From Campylobacter sp. 2014D-0216 (lineage in GTDB: Bacteria; Campylobacterota; Campylobacteria; Campylobacterales; Campylobacteraceae): a stretch of 64,000 nt of DNA. This document shows positions 10,560 to 19,411 of the stretch, piece after piece. The stretch's first letter is position 1, and the number at the start of each line of letters is the position of its first letter. The position numbers were made by a program, and so were the translations under genes. The notes under the pieces were generated by a model that was not told the DNA's origin, made no database searches, and saw only the letters and a program-made list of their open reading frames with translations. The stretch is from assembly GCF_014931215.1 (NCBI RefSeq), contig NZ_CP063089.1, positions 248,001-312,000 of the forward strand, written 5' to 3'.

Positions 10560-12038
10560 ATGAGTCAAAAATGCATTTTAATCATCACTGATGGTATGGG
10601 ACATAATACAAATTCCAATTATAATGCTTTTTTTCATGCAAAAAAACCAACTTATGATATGCTTTTTAAAAACACGCCTAATGTTTTGATCCAAACTAGT
10701 GGTTTGGCTGTAGGTTTACCTGAGGGGCAAATGGGTAATAGTGAAGTAGGGCATATGTGTATAGGCAGTGGAAGAATAATTTATCAAAATTTGGTCAAGA
10801 TAAATAAAGCTATAGAAAATGATACATTAAAAGATAACAAAGCTTTAAAAGAATTATTGCAAAAATGCAAAAGAGTGCATATTGTAGGGCTTTATAGCGA
10901 TGGTGGGGTGCATTCTATGCATACGCATTTTAATGCGCTATTAAAAATTTGCAAATCTGCGAGTAAAGATGTTTTTGCACATGCGATTAGCGATGGTAGA
11001 GATTGTCCGCCAAATTCCGCTTTAGAATTGATCAAATCTTTGCAAGAATTTTGCGAAAAAGAAGAAATTCATCTTGCTTCTTTGGCGGGAAGATTTTATG
11101 CTATGGATAGAGATAAGCGTTATGATAGAGTTAAATCTTACTATGATGCTTTATTTGCTAAAGCGCCAAAGTGTGATGATTTTGCACAATTTATACAAAA
11201 AAATTATGATGAAAATATCACAGATGAGTTTTTAACCCCAGTTGTTAGCCAAAACTTTGATGGGATCAAAGCAGAAGATGGGGTGATTTTTATTAATTTT
11301 AGAAACGATAGAATGCGTCAGTTAGTTGCTTCTTTGACCCAAGAAAGTTTTAATGAATTTCCAAAAGAAATGCTTGTGAAAAATGCTATTACCATGAGTT
11401 TATATGATGAGAGTTTTAAACTACCTGTGATGTTTGAAAAAGAAGAATTAAACAATACTTTAGCTTCTGTAATAGCTAATGCAAATTTAAGCCAACTTCA
11501 CACAGCCGAAACGGAAAAATATGCCCATGTGACCTTTTTCTTTAATGGGGGAAAAGAAGAGTTAGAATGTAATGAAACAAGAGTTTTAATCCCAAGTCCT
11601 AAGGTAAAAACATACGATGAAAAACCTCAAATGAGTGCTAAAGAAGTCGCAAATGAGGTGGTTAAGGGTATAGAAAATGGTATAGATTTTATCGTAGTTA
11701 ATTTTGCAAATGGCGATATGGTAGGACACACGGGTGATTTTAATGCAGCTATTAGTGCGGTAGAATGTGTAGATGAATGTTTGGGCGAGGTTGTTGCAAA
11801 AGCAAGAGAGCATGGTTATGCTTTTATCATCACTTCAGATCATGGAAATTGTGAAGCGATGAGAGATGAAAATGAAAATATACTCACTAATCACACCACC
11901 TTTGATGTTTTTGCTTTTGTGGAAGCTAACGGGGTAGAAAAGTTAAAAGAAGGCATGGGGCTTAGTAATATAGCACCAAGTGTGCTTAAAATTTTAAATT
12001 TACCTATCCCAAAAGAAATGGATGAGGCTTTATTTTAA
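10560..12038 (+). CDS. gpmI: 2,3-bisphosphoglycerate-independent phosphoglycerate mutase
   Basis: Manganese-dependent glycolytic/gluconeogenic enzyme interconverting 3- and 2-phosphoglycerate. The metal loop ITDGMGHN at the N-terminus, the catalytic-serine motif GNSEVGH near residue 60, and the C-terminal metal ligands [10 protein letters not shown] and NHTTFDV are visible. 492 residues is slightly shorter than E. coli (514). fabG follows immediately and shares its transcript. Campylobacter uses gluconeogenesis heavily, so the enzyme is expected to be essential. Confidence 0.94.
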   Translation: MSQKCILIITDGMGHNTNSNYNAFFHAKKPTYDMLFKNTPNVLIQTSGLAVGLPEGQMGNSEVGHMCIGSGRIIYQNLVKINKAIENDTLKDNKALKELLQKCKRVHIVGLYSDGGVHSMHTHFNALLKICKSASKDVFAHAISDGRDCPPNSALELIKSLQEFCEKEEIHLASLAGRFYAMDRDKRYDRVKSYYDALFAKAPKCDDFAQFIQKNYDENITDEFLTPVVSQNFDGIKAEDGVIFINFRNDRMRQLVASLTQESFNEFPKEMLVKNAITMSLYDESFKLPVMFEKEELNNTLASVIANANLSQLHTAETEKYAHVTFFFNGGKEELECNETRVLIPSPKVKTYDEKPQMSAKEVANEVVKGIENGIDFIVVNFANGDMVGHTGDFNAAISAVECVDECLGEVVAKAREHGYAFIITSDHGNCEAMRDENENILTNHTTFDVFAFVEANGVEKLKEGMGLSNIAPSVLKILNLPIPKEMDEALF

Positions 12039-12053
12039 TTGAAAGGAGAAAAA

Positions 12054-12797
12054 ATGAAATTTAGTGGAAAAAATGTTTTGATAACAGGTGCAAGTAAAGG
12101 CATAGGTGCTGCAATAGCTAAAGAATTAGCAAGTTGTGGTTTGAAAGTTTGGATTAATTATAGAAGCAAACCTGAACTAGCTGATGCATTAAAAGAAGAA
12201 ATAGAAAAAAATGGCGGTAGTGCAGCAGTGATTAAATTTGACGCTAGCGTTGAAGAAGAATTCACAAGTGCCATTGCAACTATCGTAGAAAGTGATGGTG
12301 AGCTTAGTTATTTGGTTAATAATGCAGGTATTACTAATGATAAATTAGCGCTTAGAATGAGCATGGAAGATTTTTCATCAGTGATTAATGCAAATTTAAA
12401 TTCAAGCTTTTTAGGTTGTAGAGAAGCATTAAAAACAATGAGTAAAAAACGTTTTGGTGCGGTTGTAAATATTGCTTCTATAGTAGGAGAAATGGGAAAT
12501 GCTGGCCAAACTAACTATAGTGCTAGTAAAGGTGGTATGATAGCGCTAACTAAATCTTTTGCTAAAGAAGGTGCAGCAAGAAATATAAGATATAACTGCA
12601 TTACCCCAGGTTTCATAAAAAGTGATATGACAGAAGTTCTAAGTGATGAAATCAAACAAAATTATATTAGTAACATTCCTCTAAAGCGTTTTGCTGATGC
12701 AAGTGAAGTTGCACAAGCTGTGGCGTTTTTATTGAGTGATCATTCTTCTTATATCACAGGAGAAATTTTAAAAGTCAATGGTGGACTTTATATGTAA
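12054..12797 (+). CDS. fabG: 3-oxoacyl-[acyl-carrier-protein] reductase
   Basis: NADPH-dependent short-chain dehydrogenase of fatty-acid synthesis. TGASKGIG nucleotide loop, NNAGIT, catalytic serine in NIASIVGEMG, and the YSASKGG Tyr/Lys pair are present; 247 residues, typical. The frame can open at a TTG at 12039, directly after the gpmI stop, but AAGGAG lies just upstream of the ATG at 12054, which gives the standard MKFSGKNVLITG start. acpP, fabF and accA are 16 kb away rather than adjacent. Confidence 0.93.
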   Translation: MKFSGKNVLITGASKGIGAAIAKELASCGLKVWINYRSKPELADALKEEIEKNGGSAAVIKFDASVEEEFTSAIATIVESDGELSYLVNNAGITNDKLALRMSMEDFSSVINANLNSSFLGCREALKTMSKKRFGAVVNIASIVGEMGNAGQTNYSASKGGMIALTKSFAKEGAARNIRYNCITPGFIKSDMTEVLSDEIKQNYISNIPLKRFADASEVAQAVAFLLSDHSSYITGEILKVNGGLYM

Positions 12798-12816
12798 GCA
12801 AGGTTTAACCTTGCTT
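12796..12816. terminator. Hairpin between fabG and acpS
   Basis: Perfect stem AAGCAAGG/CCTTGCTT with loop TTTAA, spanning both convergent stop codons. Neither flank has a strong T run, so it may work as a modest bidirectional terminator. Confidence 0.5.
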
Positions 12817-13161
12817 GGTTTCTATAGCAACTACTGCTATAGCAAAACCACCATCATGTGCTACGCTTACACTAGCTGATTTGATTTTAAATTCTTGCAT
12901 TACTTTTTGAGAAAAGCAAACATGAGGAGCATTTTTATCATCTTTGGAAATGATGATATCAAAAAAAGAACATTCTTTAGAAATCCCAACTCCCAAAGCT
13001 TTAGAAGCAGCTTCTTTGATAGCCCAAAATCCTGCTAGGGTGTTGGTGTTTTTAATATAGCTTTGCTCTTGCTTGGATAAAAATTTATCCAAGAAAAGCG
13101 TTTTATGTCTTTCATAAATTTTTTCTATGCGAGAGCATACGACGATATCACAGCCTATCAT
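12805..13161 (-). CDS. acpS: Holo-[acyl-carrier-protein] synthase
   Basis: Transfers 4'-phosphopantetheine from CoA to the serine of apo-ACP. The N-terminal [15 protein letters not shown] carries the metal-binding aspartate, and [15 protein letters not shown] carries the conserved W-x-x-K-E-A-x-x-K element. 118 residues, normal for the family. Starts one base before the fliL stop, the same fliL-acpS linkage as in C. jejuni, so the two are translationally coupled. Confidence 0.92.
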   Translation of the reverse strand: MIGCDIVVCSRIEKIYERHKTLFLDKFLSKQEQSYIKNTNTLAGFWAIKEAASKALGVGISKECSFFDIIISKDDKNAPHVCFSQKVMQEFKIKSASVSVAHDGGFAIAVVAIETKQG

Positions 13162-13706
13162 TAAGAAACTACAAAGTCGGTAAAGTAGATATTTTTGATA
13201 AAACCATCGGTTAAAACCTCATTGATTTTGGCGGTTAATTCATCTTTTAATCTTTCTTTGCCTTTGGTTGTGCTTACTTCTTCAAAGGTTTTTGAAGTCA
13301 GCGTTCTAATGATAATATCTCTAATAATAGCAACTTTTTTGTCTAATTCAGGAGTTAGAGTTTCGACATTTTGTTCAAGTTGAATGGTGCATTTTACATA
13401 TCTTGATCCACCATCACTTAATAAATTTAAAGTAAAAGGCGCTAAAGGATACATCACTCCGATGTTAGAATAATCACTCCCTCTTGTTGCTACTGCATTA
13501 GTTTTTTTAGGAGCTTGTGCAACTTGTGCGCTTTCTTCAGCTTGTGGAGCTGGATTTTCTTCTGAACCACCACTAAACATCAAATAAGCAATTGCACCTA
13601 CAATCACAAGTAAAAAGACAAATAAAAATACAACGATAATAATTACTAAGGTATTGCCACCTTTTTTCTTTGATTCGCCTTGTTCATCTATCATATCATC
13701 AGCCAT
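13161..13706 (-). CDS. fliL: Flagellar basal-body-associated protein FliL
   Basis: Single-pass inner-membrane protein associated with the flagellar stator. A short cytoplasmic N-terminus is followed by one membrane helix (about residues 18-42, [20 protein letters not shown]), a low-complexity linker rich in Pro/Ala/Glu/Gln, and the periplasmic FliL domain ([20 protein letters not shown] onward) with the conserved C-terminal FTDFVV. 181 residues. First gene of the fliL-acpS operon, with AAAGGAAAAAT before the ATG. Confidence 0.92.
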   Translation of the reverse strand: MADDMIDEQGESKKKGGNTLVIIIVVFLFVFLLVIVGAIAYLMFSGGSEENPAPQAEESAQVAQAPKKTNAVATRGSDYSNIGVMYPLAPFTLNLLSDGGSRYVKCTIQLEQNVETLTPELDKKVAIIRDIIIRTLTSKTFEEVSTTKGKERLKDELTAKINEVLTDGFIKNIYFTDFVVS

Positions 13707-13774
13707 ATTTTTCCTTTTGTTAGAATTATTAAAGCGTTATTGTATCAAAAATTATTTTTTTTGAAAAATTACCC

Positions 13775-14413
13775 TTACTTGATTTTTTGCAAATGCCTAT
13801 AAACACTAGGTTCTGAAATACTTAAAATATCAGCAACTTTAGGGATAACCCCTTTGACATTAAACACTCCTTTTTCATACAAACTTGCAATGATTTTTTG
13901 CTTTTCTTTGGGTTTTAAGCTTTTATTTTTAAATGTTTCTATGTCTACACCTGAGATATCTTCGATGATTTCTTCCAAGTTAAGCTTGATGTATTCTTTG
14001 TTTTCTTGTTCTGGATTTTCATGAGAGTTGTCGTAGATATTGCCAAGATTTAAAATTTCATCAGAAATTTTTTTAAACGCAGAGGTGTCGTGGTTGATAC
14101 AAAGCAAGCCTTCAAGCTTCTCATCTTTTTTGATAAAAAATGTTGATCCTGACATCACTTGTGAGCTTTTAGCTGAAGTTTTATAGTGTGTGATGTAATC
14201 GCGCTCAAGGTAAATTTTGTTTTTGATCATCTCGATAGCAAAGCCTGTAAGAGGTGAATTTATAGTTCTTTTACTGATGTGATTATTGGCGATTTCTGCT
14301 ATGTTAGTGCCATCTTCACTTACATCGTGTAAGACTATTTCGTAGTTTCTTCCTAAAGCCTCTGCAAGAAATTTCACCAATTTAATATAGTATGTTCTTG
14401 TTTCTTTGTCCAT
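13775..14413 (-). CDS. YheO/HeuR-type PAS and helix-turn-helix regulator, copy 1
   Basis: 212 residues. The N-terminal YheO-like PAS domain (about 8-120) has NYEIVLHDVSEDGTNIAEIANNH, and the C-terminal helix-turn-helix (about 165-212) ends LSISEPSVYRHLQKIK. It is clearly paralogous to the regulator at 19399-20073 (same PAS and HTH signatures). It is divergent from katA across a 240-base region holding an interrupted palindrome at 14614-14636. C. jejuni HeuR (Cj1387c), a PAS regulator of heme uptake, belongs to the same family; by gene order the other copy, not this one, is its positional match. Effector unknown; control of katA is an inference from position. Confidence 0.78.
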   Translation of the reverse strand: MDKETRTYYIKLVKFLAEALGRNYEIVLHDVSEDGTNIAEIANNHISKRTINSPLTGFAIEMIKNKIYLERDYITHYKTSAKSSQVMSGSTFFIKKDEKLEGLLCINHDTSAFKKISDEILNLGNIYDNSHENPEQENKEYIKLNLEEIIEDISGVDIETFKNKSLKPKEKQKIIASLYEKGVFNVKGVIPKVADILSISEPSVYRHLQKIK

Positions 14414-14603
14414 GAGTTCCCCTTTTTTTGTGTCGATTTTGTAGTAAAAATATTAAAATAAGACTACTTTTCTTATTTTTTAACAATTTTAATACAAAAT
14501 AAAAATATTTATGCTTAAAAAAAGATTATTTTTTGAAAAATAATAATTTTACAATCATTTTTTATTTTCTTACGAATTTTATTTTATTTTAATATTTAGA
14601 TAA

Positions 14604-14609
14604 TATAAT
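14604..14609 (+). promoter_or_regulatory. -10 box of katA
   Basis: TATAAT in an AT-rich stretch, 45 bases before the katA ATG. It lies immediately before the palindrome at 14614-14636, so a transcript start would fall within or beside that palindrome. Confidence 0.55.
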
Positions 14610-14613
14610 TTAT

Positions 14614-14636
14614 CAAATAATAAAAATTATTATTTG
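14614..14636. promoter_or_regulatory. Interrupted palindrome upstream of katA, candidate operator
   Basis: Perfect 8-base arms CAAATAAT (14614-14621) and ATTATTTG (14629-14636) around a 7-base spacer, just downstream of the katA -10. Size and composition suit a PerR/Fur-type box or an operator for the divergent PAS regulator. katA is known to be PerR-repressed in C. jejuni; which protein binds here is not determined. Confidence 0.5.
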
Positions 14637-14653
14637 TAAAAAAGGAGAAAAAA

Positions 14654-16078
14654 ATGAGAAAACTAACCAATGATTTTGGAAATATTGTCGCCGATAATCA
14701 AAACTCACTTAGTGCAGGCGCTAAAGGCCCACTTTTAATGCAAGATTATATTTTACTTGAAAAGCTTGCTCATCAAAACAGAGAAAGAATTCCAGAAAGA
14801 ACGGTGCATGCAAAAGGAAGTGGTGCTTATGGAGAGCTTAAAATCACCAAAGACATATCTAAATATACCAAAGCAAAAGTTTTACAACTTGGAGAAACTA
14901 CACCTTTGTTTATAAGATTTTCAACTGTTGCAGGGGAAGCAGGTGCTGCTGATGCAGAAAGAGATGTGAGAGGTTTTGCGATTAAATTTTACACTAAAGA
15001 AGGAAATTGGGATTTGGTAGGTAATAACACTCCAACATTTTTTATAAGAGATGCGTATAAATTTCCTGATTTTATCCATACTCAAAAAAGAGATCCAAGA
15101 AGTCATTTAAGAAGTAATAACGCCGCATGGGATTTTTGGAGTTTGTGTCCTGAAAGCTTACATCAAGTTACTATTTTAATGAGTGATAGGGGAATTCCTG
15201 CAAGTTATCGTCATATGCATGGATTTGGAAGCCATACCTATAGTTTGATTAATGATAAAAATGAAAGATTTTGGGTGAAATTTCATTTTAAAACCAAGCA
15301 AGGTATTAAAAATTTAACCAATGAAGAAGCTGCTAGTTTAATAGCTAATGATAGAGAAAGTCATCAAAGAGATTTATATGAAGCCATAGAAAAAGGAGAT
15401 TTTCCAAAATGGACTTTCCAAATTCAAGTCTTAAAAGAAGATGAAGCAGAAAAATTAGGTTTTAATCCTTTTGATTTAACCAAAGTATGGCCACACAGTA
15501 AGGTTCCTTTGATAGAAGTAGGAGAATTGATTTTAAATAAAAATGTACAAAATTACTTTAATGAAGTAGAACAAGCTGCATTTAGTCCAAGCAATATCGT
15601 TCCTGGTATTGGTTTTAGTCCTGATAAAATGCTACAAGCAAGAATTTTTTCTTACCCTGATGCACATAGATACCGCATAGGGACAAATTATCATTTATTG
15701 CCAGTTAATCGTGCGCAAAGCGAGGTTAATACCTACAACGTAGCAGGTGCTATGAATTTTGATACTTATAAAAATGGTGCAGCTTATTATGAGCCAAATA
15801 GCTATGATGATAGTCCAAAAGAAGATAAAAATTACCTAGAGCCTGATTTGATACTTGAAGGTAATGCTCAAAGATATGCTCCACTTGATGATGATTTTTA
15901 CACTCAACCAAAGGCCTTGTTTGATATAATGAATCAAGATCAAAAAGAGCAACTGTTTAAAAACATCGCAGCATCTATGGCTGGAGTTGATGAAAAAATC
16001 ATACAAAGAGCATTGGGACATTTTGAAAAAATTTCAAGTGAATATGCAAATGGTGTGAAAAAAGCATTAAATATGTAA
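14654..16078 (+). CDS. katA: Catalase
   Basis: Clade-3 type small-subunit heme catalase, 474 residues, disproportionating hydrogen peroxide. Distal histidine in [12 protein letters not shown] (near residue 50), distal asparagine in [12 protein letters not shown], and the proximal heme-tyrosine region [12 protein letters not shown] followed by NYHLLPVN are present. A strong ribosome site (AAAGGAG) precedes the ATG. Followed by a hairpin and then the ankyrin-protein gene, the same katA-ankyrin pairing as Cj1385-Cj1386. It is the main peroxide scavenger in Campylobacter. Confidence 0.96.
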   Translation: MRKLTNDFGNIVADNQNSLSAGAKGPLLMQDYILLEKLAHQNRERIPERTVHAKGSGAYGELKITKDISKYTKAKVLQLGETTPLFIRFSTVAGEAGAADAERDVRGFAIKFYTKEGNWDLVGNNTPTFFIRDAYKFPDFIHTQKRDPRSHLRSNNAAWDFWSLCPESLHQVTILMSDRGIPASYRHMHGFGSHTYSLINDKNERFWVKFHFKTKQGIKNLTNEEAASLIANDRESHQRDLYEAIEKGDFPKWTFQIQVLKEDEAEKLGFNPFDLTKVWPHSKVPLIEVGELILNKNVQNYFNEVEQAAFSPSNIVPGIGFSPDKMLQARIFSYPDAHRYRIGTNYHLLPVNRAQSEVNTYNVAGAMNFDTYKNGAAYYEPNSYDDSPKEDKNYLEPDLILEGNAQRYAPLDDDFYTQPKALFDIMNQDQKEQLFKNIAASMAGVDEKIIQRALGHFEKISSEYANGVKKALNM

Positions 16079-16085
16079 TTTTTAC

Positions 16086-16107
16086 TTGCCACTTTTAAAA
16101 GTGGCAA
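16086..16107 (+). other. Intercistronic hairpin between katA and the ankyrin gene
   Basis: Perfect 9-base stem TTGCCACTT/AAGTGGCAA with loop TTAA, starting 8 bases after the katA stop. No T run follows, so it looks more like an RNA-stability or processing element, or a leaky terminator, than a full stop. Confidence 0.5.
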
Positions 16108-16131
16108 ACTAAAGATTATAAAAGGAAAAAT

Positions 16132-16602
16132 ATGTTTAACAATGAAGAAGAAAAAAGAATTCAAGAGCTTTGCACTATGGCTTTTGATTTTGCAAGAAAA
16201 AATGATGTAGAAAATTTAAAGATTATGATAGAAGCAGGTTTGAGTGTCAATTTAAAAAACCACAAAGGTGATAGTCTTTTAATGCTTGCAAGTTACCATA
16301 ATGCTTATGAATGCGCAAAGTTTTTACTAGAAAATGGTGCAAGTGTAGATGAGAAAAATGATAGAGGGCAAACTCCATTAGCAGGGGTGTGTTTTAAAGG
16401 TTATTTGCCTATGTGTAAACTTTTAGTTCAATATGGAGCAAATATAGATGAAAATAATGGTCTTGGTATGACACCTTTTAGTTTTGCATTGATGTTTGGT
16501 CATAGAGATATAGTGGAGTTTTTAACTCAGCAATCACAAAAGAATTTTTTCAAAAAAACAGCCTTGCTTGTATTAAAAATTTTCAAAAGAAAACAAAGTT
16601 AA
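16132..16602 (+). CDS. Ankyrin-repeat protein, partner of catalase (Cj1386-like)
   Basis: 156 residues with at least three ankyrin repeats (about 38-135: NHKGDSLLMLASYHNAYECA, DRGQTPLAGVCFKGYLPMCK, GLGMTPFSFALMFGHRDIVE) and a basic C-terminal tail. No signal peptide, so cytosolic. It sits 54 bases after katA on the same strand. The homologue directly downstream of katA in C. jejuni, Cj1386, is reported to bind heme and to be needed for full heme loading of catalase; the same role is likely here. Strong ribosome site AAAGGAAAAAT. Confidence 0.85.
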   Translation: MFNNEEEKRIQELCTMAFDFARKNDVENLKIMIEAGLSVNLKNHKGDSLLMLASYHNAYECAKFLLENGASVDEKNDRGQTPLAGVCFKGYLPMCKLLVQYGANIDENNGLGMTPFSFALMFGHRDIVEFLTQQSQKNFFKKTALLVLKIFKRKQS

Positions 16603-16630
16603 ACTCTTTGAAAAAATAAAAATTATAAAA

Positions 16631-16660
16631 TTATCCTTTTATTTGCAAATAAAAGGATAA
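16631..16660. promoter_or_regulatory. 30-base perfect palindrome covering the argH ribosome site
   Basis: Arms 16631-16645 and 16646-16660 are exact reverse complements with no spacer (centre TTTGCAAA). The right arm contains AAAAGGAT, the only plausible Shine-Dalgarno for the argH ATG at 16663, so a hairpin in the mRNA would hide it. It could also bind a dimeric repressor or end the upstream transcript. Confidence 0.7.
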
Positions 16661-16662
16661 AC

Positions 16663-18060
16663 ATGTCGCAAAAAGCAGAGAAATTATGGGGTGGACGTTT
16701 TGATTTGCCTACAAATAAATTGGTTGAAGAGTACACCGCGTCATTGCCGGTTGAGCCAAGACTTGCTCCTTTTGATATACAAGGAAGCATAGTTCATTGC
16801 ACTATGCTTGCAAAACAAGGCATTATCAAAGAAGATGAAGCAAAGGCTATCATTAAGGGTTTAGAGCAAGTTAGAGAAGAAATTCAAAATGGTACTTTTG
16901 TGTTTGATATAGCTGATGAGGATATTCATATGGCTGTAGAAAAAAGAATGACACAAATTGTAGGTCCTGTGGGAGGAAAGCTTCATACAGCAAGAAGTAG
17001 AAACGATCAAACCACCCTTGATTCAAAAATGCATATGATGGCAGTTATTAAAGAGATCTTGAGTCAAATCACTACTTTACAAGAAGAGATTATTCATCAA
17101 GCTCAAAAAAATATTAAAGCTATTATGCCAGGTTATACTCATTTGCAAACAGGCCAGCCGATACTTTTTTCACATTGGATTATGGCGTATTTTTGGATGT
17201 TAAGCAGGGATTATTCTCGTTTTGAAGATTTATATAAAAGAATGCAAGAGTGTCCTTTAGGAGCAGCTGCTTTAGGGGGAACTACTTTTAATATTGATAG
17301 GCATTTTTGCGCAAAAGAATTAGGCTTTGCCAAGCCAACTGAAAATAGCATTGATAGTGTTAGCGATAGAGATCATATGGTGGAGTTTACTTCTATTGCA
17401 GCGATGTGTTTTATGCATCTTAGTCGTTTTTGTGAAGAAGTGATTATCTTTTCAAGTCAAGATTTTAAATTTATAGAATTAAGTGATGATTTTTGCACTG
17501 GTTCAAGCATAATGCCTCAAAAGAAAAATCCTGATGTAGCCGAAAAAATGCGTGGTAAAACAGGTAGAATGTATGGGAATGTTATGGCTATGTTGACCAT
17601 CATGAAAGGAATTCCACTTGCTTATAATACTGATATGAGTGAAGATAAGGCGCAAGTTTATGATTCTATGGATACTTTAATGGCAAGTTTGAAAATTTTA
17701 ACTCCTATGATAGAAAAAATGCAAGTAAATGCTGAAAATACAAGAAAAGCTGCAGCAAAAGGCTTTTCAAATGCAACTGATATGGCTGATTATTTAGTAA
17801 GAAAAAACATACCTTTTAGAGAGGCTCATAGCATTGTAGGTTCTGCGGTAAATTACTGTATAAAACATGGGAAAATGCTTGAAGAACTTAGTATGGAAGA
17901 ATTACATCAATTTAGCAAAAGTATTCAAAATGATATCTATGAAGCAATTGCTTTGGAAACTTGCGTAGATGCAAGAGTATCTTATGGTGGAACTGGTACT
18001 AAGGTTGTGTTAGAACAAATTGAACATGCTAAAGCGTTGTTGGTTCAAAACAAGGCATAG
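16663..18060 (+). CDS. argH: Argininosuccinate lyase
   Basis: Cleaves argininosuccinate to arginine and fumarate, the last step of arginine synthesis. 465 residues of the fumarase/aspartase superfamily. N-terminal LWGGRFDLPTNKLVEEYTAS, the active-site stretch HTARSRNDQTTLD, TGQPILFSHW, and the signature loop GSSIMPQKKNPD are visible. Inserted between the katA-ankyrin pair and the HeuR-like gene relative to remembered C. jejuni order, together with the Dcu carrier that starts 5 bases after its stop. Pairing a fumarate-producing enzyme with a C4-dicarboxylate carrier suggests coupling to fumarate handling. Confidence 0.93.
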   Translation: MSQKAEKLWGGRFDLPTNKLVEEYTASLPVEPRLAPFDIQGSIVHCTMLAKQGIIKEDEAKAIIKGLEQVREEIQNGTFVFDIADEDIHMAVEKRMTQIVGPVGGKLHTARSRNDQTTLDSKMHMMAVIKEILSQITTLQEEIIHQAQKNIKAIMPGYTHLQTGQPILFSHWIMAYFWMLSRDYSRFEDLYKRMQECPLGAAALGGTTFNIDRHFCAKELGFAKPTENSIDSVSDRDHMVEFTSIAAMCFMHLSRFCEEVIIFSSQDFKFIELSDDFCTGSSIMPQKKNPDVAEKMRGKTGRMYGNVMAMLTIMKGIPLAYNTDMSEDKAQVYDSMDTLMASLKILTPMIEKMQVNAENTRKAAAKGFSNATDMADYLVRKNIPFREAHSIVGSAVNYCIKHGKMLEELSMEELHQFSKSIQNDIYEAIALETCVDARVSYGGTGTKVVLEQIEHAKALLVQNKA

Positions 18061-18064
18061 TTGA

Positions 18065-19396
18065 ATGGATTTGATTTTTATATTAGAACTTTTTATCATC
18101 TTTTCTATGATAGCCATAGGTGGTAGATATGGTGGTATAGGACTTGGGGTTGCAGGTGGACTAGGCATGTGTATTTTGGTTTTGGTTTTTGGTATGCAAC
18201 CTGCTTCACTTCCTGTGAGTGTTGTGTTTATCATATTAGCTGTGATTACTTGTGTGAGTGTTTTACAGAGTGCAGGTGGACTTGATTTGCTAGTGAAAAT
18301 AGCAGAAAAAATTTTAAAGAAAAAACCTCAAGCTATTGTCTTTATGGGACCTTTGATCAGTTCTACTTTTACGATTTTTTGTGGTACTACTTATGTGGCG
18401 TTTTCTATTTATCCAGTGATTGCTGAAGTAGCTGCTCAGGCTAAAATTCGACCTGAAAGAGCGCTTTCGGTTTCAGTGATTGCAGCGGGTATTGGGGTGA
18501 TAGCTTCTCCTATGAGTGCAGCTACTGCTGCTATGGTAGCCATACTAGCTTTTAGTGGTACAACAATAGTGCAAATTCTAATGATAAGCTTACCCGCTTT
18601 TTTTATAGGTGTATTTTTTGCGTGTTTAAGTGTTTTTAAAAGAGGTAGAGAGCTTGAACAAGATGAGGAATTTTTAAGAAGAATAAAAGCTGGAGAGTAT
18701 CATTTTTTAAATGAAGACTTACAAAACAAAGATAGTGAGCACAATCCTATGGCAAAAAGATCTTTATATGTCTTTGCCTTAGGAATTTTAGCCATTATTT
18801 TTTTTGGTACTTTTACAAATTTGTTGCCTCATTATGAGCTTTCAAATGGCAATATTGAAAGACTCTCTACGCCAAATTTAATTCAAATGATCATGCTAGC
18901 AACAGCATGCTTAATCATGCTTTTTGCTAAAGTACCTGCTAATAAACTTGGTGAAGCTTCGGTGTTTAGATCGGGACTTATAGGGGTTATAGGGGTTTTT
19001 GGTATAGCATGGATGACAGGAACATTTTTTGAAGCCTATAAGCCATTATTTAGTGATTCTTTATCGCATGTTGTAGAGGATTATCCTTATTTGTTTGGGG
19101 TAGCTTTATTTGCTTTTTCTATGGTGATTTTTTCTCCTTCGGCTACTGTGGCTGCGTTAATGCCTTTGGGTGTAAGCTTAGGAATACCTCCTCATATTCT
19201 CATTGTGCTTTATCCTTGTGTATGTGGAGATTTCATAGTGCCAGGAGCTAATCAAATAGCTTGTGTTGCTTTTGATAGAACAGGCACAACAAGAATTGGC
19301 AAATTTGTGATTAATCATTCGTATTTAAGACCAGGGTTTGTTTTAGTTTTTAGTGCAACTATCGCAGGTTATTTTATCTCTAAGCTTGTATTTTAA
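18065..19396 (+). CDS. Anaerobic C4-dicarboxylate transporter, DcuA/DcuB family
   Basis: 443-residue inner-membrane carrier with roughly ten to twelve membrane helices. It shows the Dcu hallmarks GGRYGGIGLGVAGGLG, SAGGLDLLVKIAEKIL, RPERALSVSVIAAGIGVIAS and the C-terminal CVCGDFIVPGANQIAC. The family exchanges fumarate, aspartate and succinate under low oxygen. Downstream of argH with only 4 intervening bases and no clear ribosome site, so translation is probably coupled to argH. C. jejuni has dcuA and dcuB elsewhere; this may be an extra paralogue. Direction and substrate are not decidable from sequence. Confidence 0.85.
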   Translation: MDLIFILELFIIFSMIAIGGRYGGIGLGVAGGLGMCILVLVFGMQPASLPVSVVFIILAVITCVSVLQSAGGLDLLVKIAEKILKKKPQAIVFMGPLISSTFTIFCGTTYVAFSIYPVIAEVAAQAKIRPERALSVSVIAAGIGVIASPMSAATAAMVAILAFSGTTIVQILMISLPAFFIGVFFACLSVFKRGRELEQDEEFLRRIKAGEYHFLNEDLQNKDSEHNPMAKRSLYVFALGILAIIFFGTFTNLLPHYELSNGNIERLSTPNLIQMIMLATACLIMLFAKVPANKLGEASVFRSGLIGVIGVFGIAWMTGTFFEAYKPLFSDSLSHVVEDYPYLFGVALFAFSMVIFSPSATVAALMPLGVSLGIPPHILIVLYPCVCGDFIVPGANQIACVAFDRTGTTRIGKFVINHSYLRPGFVLVFSATIAGYFISKLVF

Positions 19397-19411
19397 GCTT
19401 AGAGATTATTT
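19376..19411. terminator. Terminator between the Dcu carrier and the HeuR-like regulator
   Basis: Perfect 12-base stem (arms 19376-19387 and 19395-19406, ATCTCTAAGCTT and its complement) with a 7-base loop and a following TATTTTT. It overlaps the dcu stop and ends the regulator transcript on the other strand. Confidence 0.8.

Noticed and set aside
10482-10568. Longer mraY frame starting with ATG at 10568
   Set aside because: It would overlap the divergent gpmI start and add 29 residues with no family match; the TTG at 10481 has a ribosome site and fits the family length.
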